Part shown: positions 8,715 to 17,148 of the stretch, piece by piece
Layout of the letters: each line of letters opens with the position of its first letter
How positions within the stretch are numbered: position 1 is the stretch's first letter
DNA from: Sherwoodlollariibacterium sp049275655
Lineage (GTDB): Bacteria > Omnitrophota > Gorgyraeia > Gygaellales > Profunditerraquicolaceae
Assembly (NCBI GenBank): GCA_049275655.1
Contig: JBASUY010000040.1
Coordinates: 1-64,000 of the forward strand
Length of the DNA stretch: 64,000 nucleotides
Reading direction: 5' to 3'
Notes under the pieces: generated by a model
What the model was told of the DNA's origin: nothing
Databases searched by the model: none
Seen by the model: the letters and a program-made list of their open reading frames with translations, nothing else
Position numbers and translations under genes: made by a program

Positions 8715-9683
8715 ATGAATGGCGTAAAATTTATCAAGAGGCCACGTTTGAGAAATCCCTATCTTATCGTAGCTTGGCCGGGGATGGGGGAGGTAGCTTT
8801 TAGGGCGGCGGCGTATTTAATAGAAAAGTTAAAGGCAGAAGAGTTTGCCTCAATTCCCCCTGAGGATTTCTTTTATCTTACAAGTAGTATGGTGGATAAA
8901 GGCTTGCTGAAGGTCCCGGAACTTCCACATAGTAAGTTTTATTACCATAAAAATAAAAACGGGAAAAATGATTTTATTATCTTTATCAGCAATGCCCAAC
9001 CGGATTTATCCCGGGCAGACGAATATTCCCGCAGGATAATTCAGGTTGCTAAAGAATTTAAGGCTAAAACCGTGGTTAGTTTTGCGTCTATGCCTTTAGG
9101 TATTGACCATACGCAAGAGCCGGGGGTATGGTTTGCTGCTACCTCGTCTATGATAGGGAGTAAGTTTAAAAGGATGGGCTTAAATGCGCTCTCTGCAGGA
9201 GCGATAAGCGGGATGAACGGGTTATTTTTAGGGATAGCCTTGAGGGAGGGGATGAACGGGTTTTGTCTTTTAGGCGAGATACCGCTTTATACGATACAGA
9301 TAGATAACCCTAAGGCCTCCGGGGCTGTATTGACAGCGCTTTCTAAGGTAGTCAATCTTAATATTGATCTTTCGGGCCTGCTAGAGCAATCACGGAGCAT
9401 GGAAGCAGAGATTAATAAGCTTTTAGATTACCTTAAGCTTGGCGGGCAATCTTCCGGGCCGATAGGGGATGAAGATATAGAGAAGATAAAGTACTCTTTA
9501 AGCCAGCTTACCAAACTCCCTTTGTCTATAAAGAAAAAAATTGAAGAGCTTTTCTCTGCGGCAAAATTCGATATATCAAGGGCCGCGGAATTAAAATTAG
9601 AGCTGGATAAGTGGAACGTATATAAGGATTATGAGGATAGGTTTTTAGATTTATTTAAAAAATCAGACGGAAAGAATAATTAA
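8715..9683 (+). CDS. PAC2-family protein (proteasome-assembly-chaperone fold)
   Basis: This 322-residue protein opens with YLIVAWPGMGEVAFRAAAYL, typical of the PAC2 family (PF09754). The family is named after the proteasome assembly chaperone but is also found in bacteria without proteasomes. The core (about 1-230) is followed by a helical C-terminal extension of about 90 residues. Its bacterial role is unknown. A GAGGT sequence lies 9 nt before the ATG. No proteasome genes are seen in the window. Confidence 0.8.
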   Translation: MNGVKFIKRPRLRNPYLIVAWPGMGEVAFRAAAYLIEKLKAEEFASIPPEDFFYLTSSMVDKGLLKVPELPHSKFYYHKNKNGKNDFIIFISNAQPDLSRADEYSRRIIQVAKEFKAKTVVSFASMPLGIDHTQEPGVWFAATSSMIGSKFKRMGLNALSAGAISGMNGLFLGIALREGMNGFCLLGEIPLYTIQIDNPKASGAVLTALSKVVNLNIDLSGLLEQSRSMEAEINKLLDYLKLGGQSSGPIGDEDIEKIKYSLSQLTKLPLSIKKKIEELFSAAKFDISRAAELKLELDKWNVYKDYEDRFLDLFKKSDGKNN

Positions 9684-9694
9684 AGGCTTTGGTT

Positions 9695-10309
9695 ATGATA
9701 AAGGCGGTTGTCTTTGATTTAGGGAATGTTTTAGTTGATTTTGATTATAGCATAGCAGCAAAAAGGATTAAGCATTTTTCCAGTATCAATATTAAGGATA
9801 TACCAAAGTTAATTATCAGCTCTGAAATAACCAAGAATTTTGAAGAAGGAAAAATCTCTCCGGGAGATTTCTTTTTGTATATTAAGTCGTTGTTAAGGTT
9901 GAATATCTCATACGAGGCATTTGTCCCTATATGGAACGAGGTCTTCTTTTTAAGCGCTAAAAATAGGGCTGTTTTTAGCATAGCAAATATTTTAAGAGGT
10001 AAGTATAAGATAGCCATACTCTCAAATATAAATACCCTGCATTTTGATTACCTTAAAAGAAATTTTCCGATATTTGATATCTTTCATGAGGTTTTTGCCT
10101 CTTGTGATATGGGAATAGTAAAACCGGACCTTAAGATTTATAATAAAGCACTTGAATTTTTAGGCGTTGCCCCGCAAGAGGTATTCTATACTGATGACCG
10201 GGAGGAGTTAATTACAAAGGCGCGTTTTCTTATTCCGAATAGTTTTGTCTTTAAGGGTATAAAGAAATTAAAAAACGACCTTATTGAGTCAGGGGTTATA
10301 TTAAATTAA
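9695..10309 (+). CDS. HAD-superfamily phosphatase, YihX-like
   Basis: HAD motifs are complete: motif I VFDLGNVLVDFD, motif II ILSNIN, motif III KPDLKIY and motif IV YTDDREE. The DLGN form of motif I is shared with YihX-type alpha-glucose-1-phosphate phosphatases and related HAD-IA enzymes, so it probably dephosphorylates a small sugar phosphate or nucleotide. I chose ATG 9695 over an in-frame TTG at 9689, because the family starts a few residues before the motif-I aspartate and AAAGG at 9682 is better spaced for it. About 204 residues. Confidence 0.83.
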   Translation: MIKAVVFDLGNVLVDFDYSIAAKRIKHFSSINIKDIPKLIISSEITKNFEEGKISPGDFFLYIKSLLRLNISYEAFVPIWNEVFFLSAKNRAVFSIANILRGKYKIAILSNINTLHFDYLKRNFPIFDIFHEVFASCDMGIVKPDLKIYNKALEFLGVAPQEVFYTDDREELITKARFLIPNSFVFKGIKKLKNDLIESGVILN

Positions 10310-10311
10310 TT

Positions 10312-11049
10312 ATGAAAGTCAGTAAGTTCCAGCGCAGATTCTATAGGGATTGGGTAAGAGATAAGGGCCTTTATATAACGCAGATAATTGCTAAGGAGAC
10401 GGATATTAGGATTACCACAAATAAACCCTTAGAGAAGAAATCTGCGGAAGAGAGGATTCGCTCTTATCGTTGGGAGATAGAAAGGTATATCCAGAGAGAC
10501 TACCGTTTTTTAACTGCGTTACGCCCCTTATCAGTTGAGTTAAATGCCGCTCCTATTATAAAGAAAATGTCAGATGAATCCAAAAAAGCCAATGTAGGGC
10601 CTATGGCCACAGTCTCAGGGGCGATATGCGAATTTTTAGGGTTTGAATTATTAAAGAAGGGGTATAAGGATGTTATAATTGAAAACGGTGGGGATATTTT
10701 TTTAAAATCCCGCAAGGCGCGCTTAATAGGGATTTACTCTGGGCGTTCTAAAATTTGGGAGAACCTTTGCCTTAAGATAAAACCCAAAGACACCCCTATT
10801 GGGATATGCACCTCTTCCGGAACGATAGGGCATTCTTTAAGTTTTGGCCAAGCAGATAGCGTTGTAATATTATCAAAGAGCACGAGTTTAGCCGATGCCG
10901 TGGCTACTGCTACTTGTAACCGCATTAATTTTAAACAAGATTTGCAAGGTGCGCTTGATTTTGCGCGTAAGATAAAAGGAGTTTTAGGCGTAGTAATAAT
11001 ACTTAAAAATAATTTAGTAAGTTGGGGGAAGGTTGAGTTTAGTAAATAG
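10312..11049 (+). CDS. UPF0280 family protein (ApbE-like fold)
   Basis: This 245-residue protein matches the UPF0280 family, distantly related to the ApbE flavin transferase. Conserved blocks include PLSVELNAAPIIKKM, VGPMATVSGAICE, IENGGDIFL, GICTSSGTIGHSLSFG and SLADAVATATCNRI. ApbE attaches FMN to target proteins, but whether UPF0280 members do so is not established. It closes this gene run. A short GTTTCC/GGAAAC hairpin at 11052-11067 just after the stop has no T-run, so it is at best a weak terminator. Confidence 0.85.
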   Translation: MKVSKFQRRFYRDWVRDKGLYITQIIAKETDIRITTNKPLEKKSAEERIRSYRWEIERYIQRDYRFLTALRPLSVELNAAPIIKKMSDESKKANVGPMATVSGAICEFLGFELLKKGYKDVIIENGGDIFLKSRKARLIGIYSGRSKIWENLCLKIKPKDTPIGICTSSGTIGHSLSFGQADSVVILSKSTSLADAVATATCNRINFKQDLQGALDFARKIKGVLGVVIILKNNLVSWGKVEFSK

Positions 11050-11103
11050 ATGTTTCCGTCGGGAAACTTATAAAATGCAAAACAGCTTAAAATTAAAAAC
11101 TCC

Positions 11104-11130
11104 TTGACAAAAACAACATATTGTGATAAA
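11104..11130 (+). promoter_or_regulatory. Possible promoter upstream of the ATP-grasp/KamA genes
   Basis: A perfect TTGACA lies at 11104-11109 in the gap 11050-11249. The best -10 candidate is GATAAA (11125-11130, spacer 15, preceded by TGT), so the -10 and spacing are imperfect. A weak inverted repeat ATATTGT/ACAATAT (11118-11124 with 11144-11150) overlaps the region. Confidence 0.35.
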
Positions 11131-11209
11131 AAATAATAAGAATACAATATTTAGGAGATTTTTTAAGGGGGATAAAACTTAAATTGAAAAATTAAACAGT
11201 ATTTTTTAT

Positions 11210-11238
11210 GGCTCTTGAAATTAAAAAGAGCCTTTTTT
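11210..11238 (+). terminator. Terminator-like hairpin in the leader of the ATP-grasp gene
   Basis: GGCTCTT (11210-11216) and AAGAGCC (11226-11232) form a perfect 7-bp stem with a 9-nt loop, followed directly by TTTTTT (11233-11238). It has all the marks of an intrinsic terminator, yet lies between the promoter-like TTGACA and the gene start at 11250. It could end a roughly 100-nt small RNA or act as an attenuator. Confidence 0.6.
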
Positions 11239-11249
11239 ATAAAGCTAAA

Positions 11250-12239
11250 ATGAAGAGAGTAGGGTTAACTTACGATTTAAAGACAGATTACCAGTTTAAA
11301 GACGGTGACCCGGTAGATGCTAACGCTGAATTTGACCACCCTTCTACCGTAGATGTTATCGCAAAGGCGATAGAGAGCAACGGTTTTAAGGTAGAAAAAA
11401 TCGGTAACGTCAGTAACCTTTTAGAGAAGATTGGTTCTTTAGATGTAGATATAGTTTTTAATATCTCCGAAGGGTTGTCCGGGAGAAATAGGGAATCGCA
11501 GGTGCCGTCTATTCTTGAGATGTATGGCATTCCTTTTGTCGGAGCGGATGCATTAACTTTAGGGTTGACGCTGGATAAGGTTATGGCAAAAAAGATATTT
11601 ATTGCCGAGAAGATTCCTACCCCTAAGTTTTTTGAAGTTAGTTCAAGCGAACAGTTGCATCTTGCCAACCATTATAAATTCCCCCTGATTGTAAAGCCTC
11701 GCTTTGAAGGTTCCTCTAAAGGGTTAACTGATAATTCCCGGGTAACAAATAAAGATGAATTAGTCCAGCAGGTTGACTATATTGTTAATGCCTATAAGCA
11801 GCCGGCATTGGTAGAAGAATTTATCTCCGGCCAGGAGCTTACCGTAGCTATTATTGGCAATGACTCTCCTGAGGTATTGCCTATTGTGCAAATTAAAATA
11901 GACGGGAAGCTTAATCTCAATGATAAATTCTATACCTTTGCGCGTATTACCTCTGATAATTTAGAGTATATTTGCCCGGCTAAGATTTCCGCAGAGCTAA
12001 AGGAGCGTATCAATGATTTAGCATTAAAGACTTACCGTGCGGTTGAATGCCGCGATTTTGGCAGGGTTGATTTTCGCGTGGACCAAGACGGAAATCCCTA
12101 TGTCTTAGAGATAAACCCCTTGCCTTCTCTTTCTACAGATGATGCCTTTAAGTTAGTTGCCGAAGCAATAGGCATTACCTATGAAGATATAATCGGTAAA
12201 ATCTTAAACTACGCGCTTATAAGGAATAATTTAAATTAA
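11250..12239 (+). CDS. D-alanine-D-alanine ligase-like ATP-grasp enzyme (copy 1)
   Basis: This protein of about 329 residues belongs to the D-Ala-D-Ala ligase family. It has an N-terminal preATP-grasp domain (FNISEGLSGRNRESQVPSIL), the central KPRFEGSSKGL ATP-binding loop, VEEFISGQELTV and the metal-binding VLEINPLPSLS. It ligates a carboxylate to an amine using ATP; with KamA two genes on, a beta-amino acid is a possible substrate. An in-frame ATG at 11208 would add 14 residues, but these lie inside a terminator-like hairpin and the adjacent paralogue starts at the equivalent of 11250. Confidence 0.82.
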   Translation: MKRVGLTYDLKTDYQFKDGDPVDANAEFDHPSTVDVIAKAIESNGFKVEKIGNVSNLLEKIGSLDVDIVFNISEGLSGRNRESQVPSILEMYGIPFVGADALTLGLTLDKVMAKKIFIAEKIPTPKFFEVSSSEQLHLANHYKFPLIVKPRFEGSSKGLTDNSRVTNKDELVQQVDYIVNAYKQPALVEEFISGQELTVAIIGNDSPEVLPIVQIKIDGKLNLNDKFYTFARITSDNLEYICPAKISAELKERINDLALKTYRAVECRDFGRVDFRVDQDGNPYVLEINPLPSLSTDDAFKLVAEAIGITYEDIIGKILNYALIRNNLN

Positions 12240-13241
12240 GTGAAAATAGCCCTGACCTATAATTTAAAGAAGGAAGACGATACCAAGCCCCCGGATTATT
12301 TCTCTGAACACGATTCTATAGAGACGATTAGCTCAATAGTCTCTGCGCTTAAAACAAAAGGCCATAGCGTAGAGGAGGTTGATGTAGAGAGCCCCAAATT
12401 ATTTTCTTATTTCAGTAAAAATAAAGTTGATATGGTCTTTAATATCGCCGAAGGCGTGCGCGGTAAATTTCGCGAGTCTGAGGTCCCTGCGATATTAGAT
12501 TATTTAAATATACCCTATACCGGCTCAGGGGCTTTTTCTTTGGCCTTGGCTTTAAATAAAGCGTTGACAAAGAAGATACTTCAAGCAGAAGGTATTCCAA
12601 CCCCTAACTTTCAAGTCTTCTCCAAAGGCAACGAAAGCCTTAATCCCTCATTGGCATTTCCTCTTATCGTCAAACCAAACTGTGAAGGTTCTGCCAAAGG
12701 TATAAGTAGGTCAAGTGTGGTCTGCAATAAAGAAGACCTTGTAAGCAGGGTTAGGCAGATTATAGCAAATTATCATCAGGATGCCTTGGTGGAAGAGTTT
12801 ATAGAGGGTAAAGAACTTACAGTCGGAATCTTAGAGAACGGGAAGAGGCAGGTTTTGCCGATATTAGAGATAGATTTTTCTGAATGCAATTTAAGCGGAG
12901 AGTATTTTTACTCTTGGAGGATGAAGGAATACCAAGGGGATGAAAACTTAGGACTTACCCCCTCTTTTTATTGTCCTGCCCGTTTGGATAAGGGAGTAGA
13001 AGATAAGATTAAGGAGGTAGCTCTTAAAACTCATAAGGCCGTTGGCTGCCTGGATATCTCGCGTACCGATATAAGGCTGGATAAGAATAATACTCCCTAT
13101 GTTTTAGAGATTAATCCCTTGCCAGGATTAGACCCAAAGGAATCCAATTTCCCTATTATGGCTTATGCCGCCGGTATGAAATATGAGGATCTTATCGAGG
13201 CAATATTATTAAGCGCCTCAGAAAGGAAAGGGCTAAATTGA
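12240..13241 (+). CDS. D-alanine-D-alanine ligase-like ATP-grasp enzyme (copy 2)
   Basis: This 333-residue paralogue of the preceding gene is fused back-to-back with it: its GTG start directly follows the upstream TAA. It shares FNIAEGVRGKFRESEVPAIL, KPNCEGSAKGIS, VEEFIEGKELTV and VLEINPLPGLD. Divergence between the two copies suggests they act on different substrates or form successive bonds, rather than being a recent duplication. Neither is near mur or fts genes, so a role in the normal peptidoglycan D-Ala-D-Ala step is not supported by context. Confidence 0.85.
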   Translation: MKIALTYNLKKEDDTKPPDYFSEHDSIETISSIVSALKTKGHSVEEVDVESPKLFSYFSKNKVDMVFNIAEGVRGKFRESEVPAILDYLNIPYTGSGAFSLALALNKALTKKILQAEGIPTPNFQVFSKGNESLNPSLAFPLIVKPNCEGSAKGISRSSVVCNKEDLVSRVRQIIANYHQDALVEEFIEGKELTVGILENGKRQVLPILEIDFSECNLSGEYFYSWRMKEYQGDENLGLTPSFYCPARLDKGVEDKIKEVALKTHKAVGCLDISRTDIRLDKNNTPYVLEINPLPGLDPKESNFPIMAYAAGMKYEDLIEAILLSASERKGLN

Positions 13242-14425
13242 GCAATACTCAGATAACAGAGAACCAAAGAGTTAAACAAGAAGTAGTCTCCTCCCCAAGG
13301 ATAGCCCGAAGGGCGCGTGATTACCAGCAGATACCTATTTACAAAGATGTTAATCCTTTAGATTGGGAGGATTGGCGTTGGCAGATAAAGAATAGGATTT
13401 GTTCCAAAGGTGTATTATCGCAGATTATTAAACTTACGCCGGAGGAGGAGAGAGGTATTGATAAAGCCAAGGGAAGGCTTTCTATGGCGATAACGCCTTA
13501 TTGGGGCACGCTTTTAGACCCGGATGACGCTAATTGCCCTATACGCCGCCAGGCAGTCCCTGTATCTGAAGAGCTAGTTATATCGCCTCATGAAATGACT
13601 GATCCTTGCGCAGAGGATAGAGACTCTCCTGCTCCGTATTTAGTCCACCGTTATCCGGATAGGGTTTTATTGTTGGCAACCGAACATTGCGCGATGTATT
13701 GCCGGCACTGCACCCGTAGAAGGTTAGTCGGCGACCATGAAGAAAAAGATTCAGGCAATATAGATAGGTTTAATGCGGCTATAGATTATATTAAAAGTAA
13801 CCGTAAAATAAGGGATGTGCTTATCTCAGGAGGCGACCCTTTAATTTTAGAAGATGAGGCTTTAGAGAGTTTAATTAAAAAGGTAAGAGCTGTCTCCCAT
13901 GTTGAAATTTTAAGGCTCGGCACGCGTATCCCCGTAACTTTGCCGCAGCGCATTACTGAAAACCTAGTTAATATGTTGAAGAAATATTCGCCTCTTTGGA
14001 TAAGCATCCACTTTAACCACCCTAAAGAGATTACTAAGCGCTGTGAGATTGCCTGTAGTATGCTTTCTGAATCAGGGATACCTTTAGGCTCCCAGACGGT
14101 ACTTCTCAAAGGCATTAATGACCGGCCGTATATAATGAAAAAGTTAGTCCATGAATTACTTAAAATAAGGGTCCGTCCCTACTACATATACCAGTGCGAC
14201 CCGGTAAAGGGGACACAGCATTTTAGGACCCCTGTTTCCGTGGGGATTAATATTATGGAGAAACTCCGCGGGCACACCTCAGGCTATGCCGTGCCTACTT
14301 ATGTAATTGACGGCCCCGGTGGAGGCGGGAAGATCCCGGTAGGGCCTAACTATATTCTTTCTCAGGCTAAAGGGAAATACGTTTTACGTAACTACAAAGG
14401 AAAGATATATACTTACCTAGAGTAG
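13238..14425 (+). CDS. KamA-family radical SAM lysine 2,3-aminomutase
   Basis: This 395-residue enzyme has the radical SAM cluster motif C151-AMY-C155-RH-C158. It has the PLP lysine K365 in GPGGGGKIP, and the aspartates D321 (QCDP) and D358 (VIDGP), which correspond to the two residues that hold the lysine epsilon-amino group in clostridial lysine 2,3-aminomutase. It should therefore make beta-lysine rather than beta-glutamate. Family members also include EpmB, which modifies EF-P, but no epmA is seen here. The TTG start overlaps the ATP-grasp gene by 4 nt. Confidence 0.88.
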   Translation: MSNTQITENQRVKQEVVSSPRIARRARDYQQIPIYKDVNPLDWEDWRWQIKNRICSKGVLSQIIKLTPEEERGIDKAKGRLSMAITPYWGTLLDPDDANCPIRRQAVPVSEELVISPHEMTDPCAEDRDSPAPYLVHRYPDRVLLLATEHCAMYCRHCTRRRLVGDHEEKDSGNIDRFNAAIDYIKSNRKIRDVLISGGDPLILEDEALESLIKKVRAVSHVEILRLGTRIPVTLPQRITENLVNMLKKYSPLWISIHFNHPKEITKRCEIACSMLSESGIPLGSQTVLLKGINDRPYIMKKLVHELLKIRVRPYYIYQCDPVKGTQHFRTPVSVGINIMEKLRGHTSGYAVPTYVIDGPGGGGKIPVGPNYILSQAKGKYVLRNYKGKIYTYLE

Positions 14426-14467
14426 TTTTATTTACCTCTTATAAATCTATAGCAGGAGTTTAAGACT

Positions 14468-16420
14468 ATGGATGCCGATCAGAAACGCAACCTTATTCTC
14501 TTAGGGCATGCCCAGTCCGGAAAGACAACGCTCGCAGAGAGTCTGCTTTATTACTGCCAGGCAACAACCAGAAAAGGGAGAATAGAAGACGGGACAACAG
14601 TAAGTGATTATAGTTTTGACGAGATAGAAAGAGCCAATTCTATAAACTTAAGCCTCCTCTTTTGCGATTATCAGAGTAAGCGTATCCAGATAATAGACGC
14701 CCCTGGGTATGCGGATTTTACCGGAGAGGTTATCAGCGGCTTAAGGGGGGTGGATAGCGGTATTATTGTTATAGATGCTTTAAGCGGCATACAGGTTGGT
14801 ACAGAAAAAGCTTGGCAATTGTTGGGAGAATTAGATTTGCCTTGCGTATTCTTTATCAATAAGATGGATAAGGAGGGGGCAAGCGTAAATTCCGTCCTTG
14901 CGGAACTAAAGTCAAACTTTTCTAAAAACTGTGTAGTTATAGAGTCATTAGAAGACCCTATTTTAATGGAGGCGATTGCGGAAAGCGACGATACTTTATT
15001 GGAGAAGTACCTTTCTGTCTTACGCCTTACTCCCGAGGAGATTCATAGCGGTTTATCTAACGCGGTTATTAAGCGCAAGCTTTTCCCTGTAATCTTTGGC
15101 TCTGCCTTATTAGATAAAGGGGTTAAAGATTTATTAGACGGTATAATTCAGTATTTGCCTAATCCTACTCAAAGGGCTCCTCTTTTAGTAAGTAAATCTT
15201 CAGGGGATACGGAGAGAAAGCCCTTGGAGTTAAGGGATGATGCGCCCTTTTCAGCTTTTGTCTTTAAGAATATATCTGACCCCTATGTAGGCCAACTAAG
15301 CCTTATACGCATATTCTCCGGTACTATCGCCTCAAATACGAGTTTCTATAACTCAAGCAGGCAGATAAAAGAAAGAATCGGACAGATTCACATTTTACAG
15401 GGCAAAGATCAGAGGAGTGTAGATAGCGCTTCTTGCGGAGATATTATCGCGCTTGCTAAATTAAAGAATACCCAAGCTTCTGATTCGCTCTGCCAGGAGA
15501 ACGACCAGATTTTATTTGAGCCTATTATTTTCCCCGAAGCGGCAATATCTGCTTCGGTAAAGCCAAAATCGCGCGAAGACGAAGAGAAGATTTCCGATGC
15601 CTTGCATAAACTTGCGGCAGAAGACTCTGCTTTTAAGGTCACGCATGACCCACAGACAAAGGAGTTGATTATTTCAGGATTAGGCGACTTGCATCTATCG
15701 GTGATGGTCGGCAGGTTAAAAAAGAGGTTTAACGTCTCCGTAGAGTTGGGCACTCCTAAAGTATCTTACAAAGAGACTATTACCAAGAGCGCAAAGGTTC
15801 AAGGTAAGTTTAAGAGGCAGTCAGGAGGCCGCGGCCAATACGGAGATTGTTGGATTGAAGTCTCTCCCTTGCCAAGAGGCACAGGGATAGAGTTTGTGGA
15901 TAAGATATTTGGGGGGGCTATCCCGAGAAATTATATACCTTCCGTAGAAAAAGGAGTACGCCAAGCTGCTTTAGAAGGGGCTGTGGCAGGATATCCTATA
16001 GAAGATATCCGGGTTACCCTTGTAGACGGTTCATATCATGAGGTGGATTCGTCTGATATGGCGTTTCAGATAGCCGGGGCAATGGCCTTAAGAAAGGCTG
16101 TAATAGAAGCAGGGCCTGTTTTGCTTGAGCCGATAATGGATGTAGAGGTATCTATCCCGGAAGAATTTTTAGGGGCGATTTCAGGAGATATAAACTCACG
16201 CCGGGGAAGGATTATGGGGATGGAGGTAAAGGGCAAGGAACAAGTAGTTAAAGCTCAAGTCCCTCTTTCTGAAATGTTTAAATATGCCAATGATTTGCGT
16301 TCCATTACCGCTGGTAGGGGTTTTTATATAATGCACTTCTCTCATTATGAAGAAGTTCCGCATAAGGTCTCTGCTCCGATTATCGCGCACTATCAATCCA
16401 ACAAAAAACAAGAAGAGTAG
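14468..16420 (+). CDS. EF-G-like translational GTPase (EF-G2 type)
   Basis: This 650-residue protein shows the full EF-G layout: G domain with P-loop GHAQSGKTTL, G3 DAPGYADF, G4 FINKMDKEG and G5 GSAL, followed by domains II-V. The switch I/G2 segment, normally ERGITI in canonical EF-G, reads ERANSINLSL, a hallmark of EF-G2-type paralogues. These often bind GTP but differ in translocation activity. It probably modulates ribosome function rather than replacing the main fusA. An AGGAG lies 11 nt before the ATG. Confidence 0.85.
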   Translation: MDADQKRNLILLGHAQSGKTTLAESLLYYCQATTRKGRIEDGTTVSDYSFDEIERANSINLSLLFCDYQSKRIQIIDAPGYADFTGEVISGLRGVDSGIIVIDALSGIQVGTEKAWQLLGELDLPCVFFINKMDKEGASVNSVLAELKSNFSKNCVVIESLEDPILMEAIAESDDTLLEKYLSVLRLTPEEIHSGLSNAVIKRKLFPVIFGSALLDKGVKDLLDGIIQYLPNPTQRAPLLVSKSSGDTERKPLELRDDAPFSAFVFKNISDPYVGQLSLIRIFSGTIASNTSFYNSSRQIKERIGQIHILQGKDQRSVDSASCGDIIALAKLKNTQASDSLCQENDQILFEPIIFPEAAISASVKPKSREDEEKISDALHKLAAEDSAFKVTHDPQTKELIISGLGDLHLSVMVGRLKKRFNVSVELGTPKVSYKETITKSAKVQGKFKRQSGGRGQYGDCWIEVSPLPRGTGIEFVDKIFGGAIPRNYIPSVEKGVRQAALEGAVAGYPIEDIRVTLVDGSYHEVDSSDMAFQIAGAMALRKAVIEAGPVLLEPIMDVEVSIPEEFLGAISGDINSRRGRIMGMEVKGKEQVVKAQVPLSEMFKYANDLRSITAGRGFYIMHFSHYEEVPHKVSAPIIAHYQSNKKQEE

Positions 16421-16425
16421 TATCT

Positions 16426-17127
16426 ATGAAAGTATGCCTATTTAGCCTACCCGGTATTCCGGCAGGCAAACATAATATTAAAGATGCACGTTTAGATCAG
16501 GTTGATAAGATTACGAAGTCTAAGAAAAAGACCTATATTCAAATAGAGTTAGTAAAAGATGAAGGGGCCTTAGATTCTGACGTGCTTATCTTACTTAAAA
16601 AAAACCAGATGGATTTGATCCTCCTTGACCTTGATTTCACAGAGAAGCGTTTAGAGAAAGCAGTAGAGCCTTTTGAGAGGGGGATGTTTCTTAAATTTAA
16701 AGATACCTTAGAAAAAGAGGAGTTGCTCTCTTCTTTATCTTTAAGCGAAGAAGAAAAAAAGATTACCTTAGGTTATGGTTTGGTTACCTTAAAGCCGGTT
16801 GTTTTGGTAGAAGAGGAAGAACTGGATGATGTAAGTGGAGTTATTTTTAAGGCTTTTCAAAAGAGCGGATTTATTAGTTTTTTTACTACCGGAGAAAAAG
16901 AGACCCGGGCTTGGTTGATAAAAAAAGGAGCAACAGCTTATGAGGCATCCGGCCAGATACACTCTGATATACAGAAGGGGTTTATCCGCGCAGAAATAAT
17001 TAGTTTTAATGATTTTGTGCAGTATAATGGAGAAGTTGGAGCAAAACAGGCAGGCAGGATGAGATTGGAGCAAAAAGATTATATTATGCAGGATTGTGAT
17101 TTGGCAAATTTTAGGTTTAATAAATAG
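16426..17127 (+). CDS. Degenerate YchF-like protein with intact C-terminal TGS domain
   Basis: The last 90 or so of 233 residues match the YchF/Obg-type TGS (DUF933) domain: ISFFTTGEKETRAW, KGATAYEASGQIHSD, KGFIRAEIISFNDFV and RLEQKDYIMQD. The first 145 residues align with a YchF GTPase domain in reduced form: ARLDQVDKI resembles DPRLDKLAEI, and DLILLDLDFTEKRLEKA resembles ELILADLETVEKRLEKL. However, the P-loop position reads GIPAGKHNI and the insert regions are gone. It is probably a pseudo-GTPase. It follows the EF-G2-like gene by 5 nt, suggesting a ribosome-linked role. Confidence 0.78.
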   Translation: MKVCLFSLPGIPAGKHNIKDARLDQVDKITKSKKKTYIQIELVKDEGALDSDVLILLKKNQMDLILLDLDFTEKRLEKAVEPFERGMFLKFKDTLEKEELLSSLSLSEEEKKITLGYGLVTLKPVVLVEEEELDDVSGVIFKAFQKSGFISFFTTGEKETRAWLIKKGATAYEASGQIHSDIQKGFIRAEIISFNDFVQYNGEVGAKQAGRMRLEQKDYIMQDCDLANFRFNK

Positions 17128-17148
17128 TTTTAAGGAGGGTTATGGAGG

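Noticed and set aside
11250..13241. Two ligases as one gene broken by a frameshift or recent duplication
   Set aside because: Each is full length with its own ATP-grasp motifs, and the two differ clearly in sequence.
14468..16420. Tet(M)-type ribosome protection gene
   Set aside because: Sequence blocks fit EF-G2 paralogues and there is no resistance-element context.
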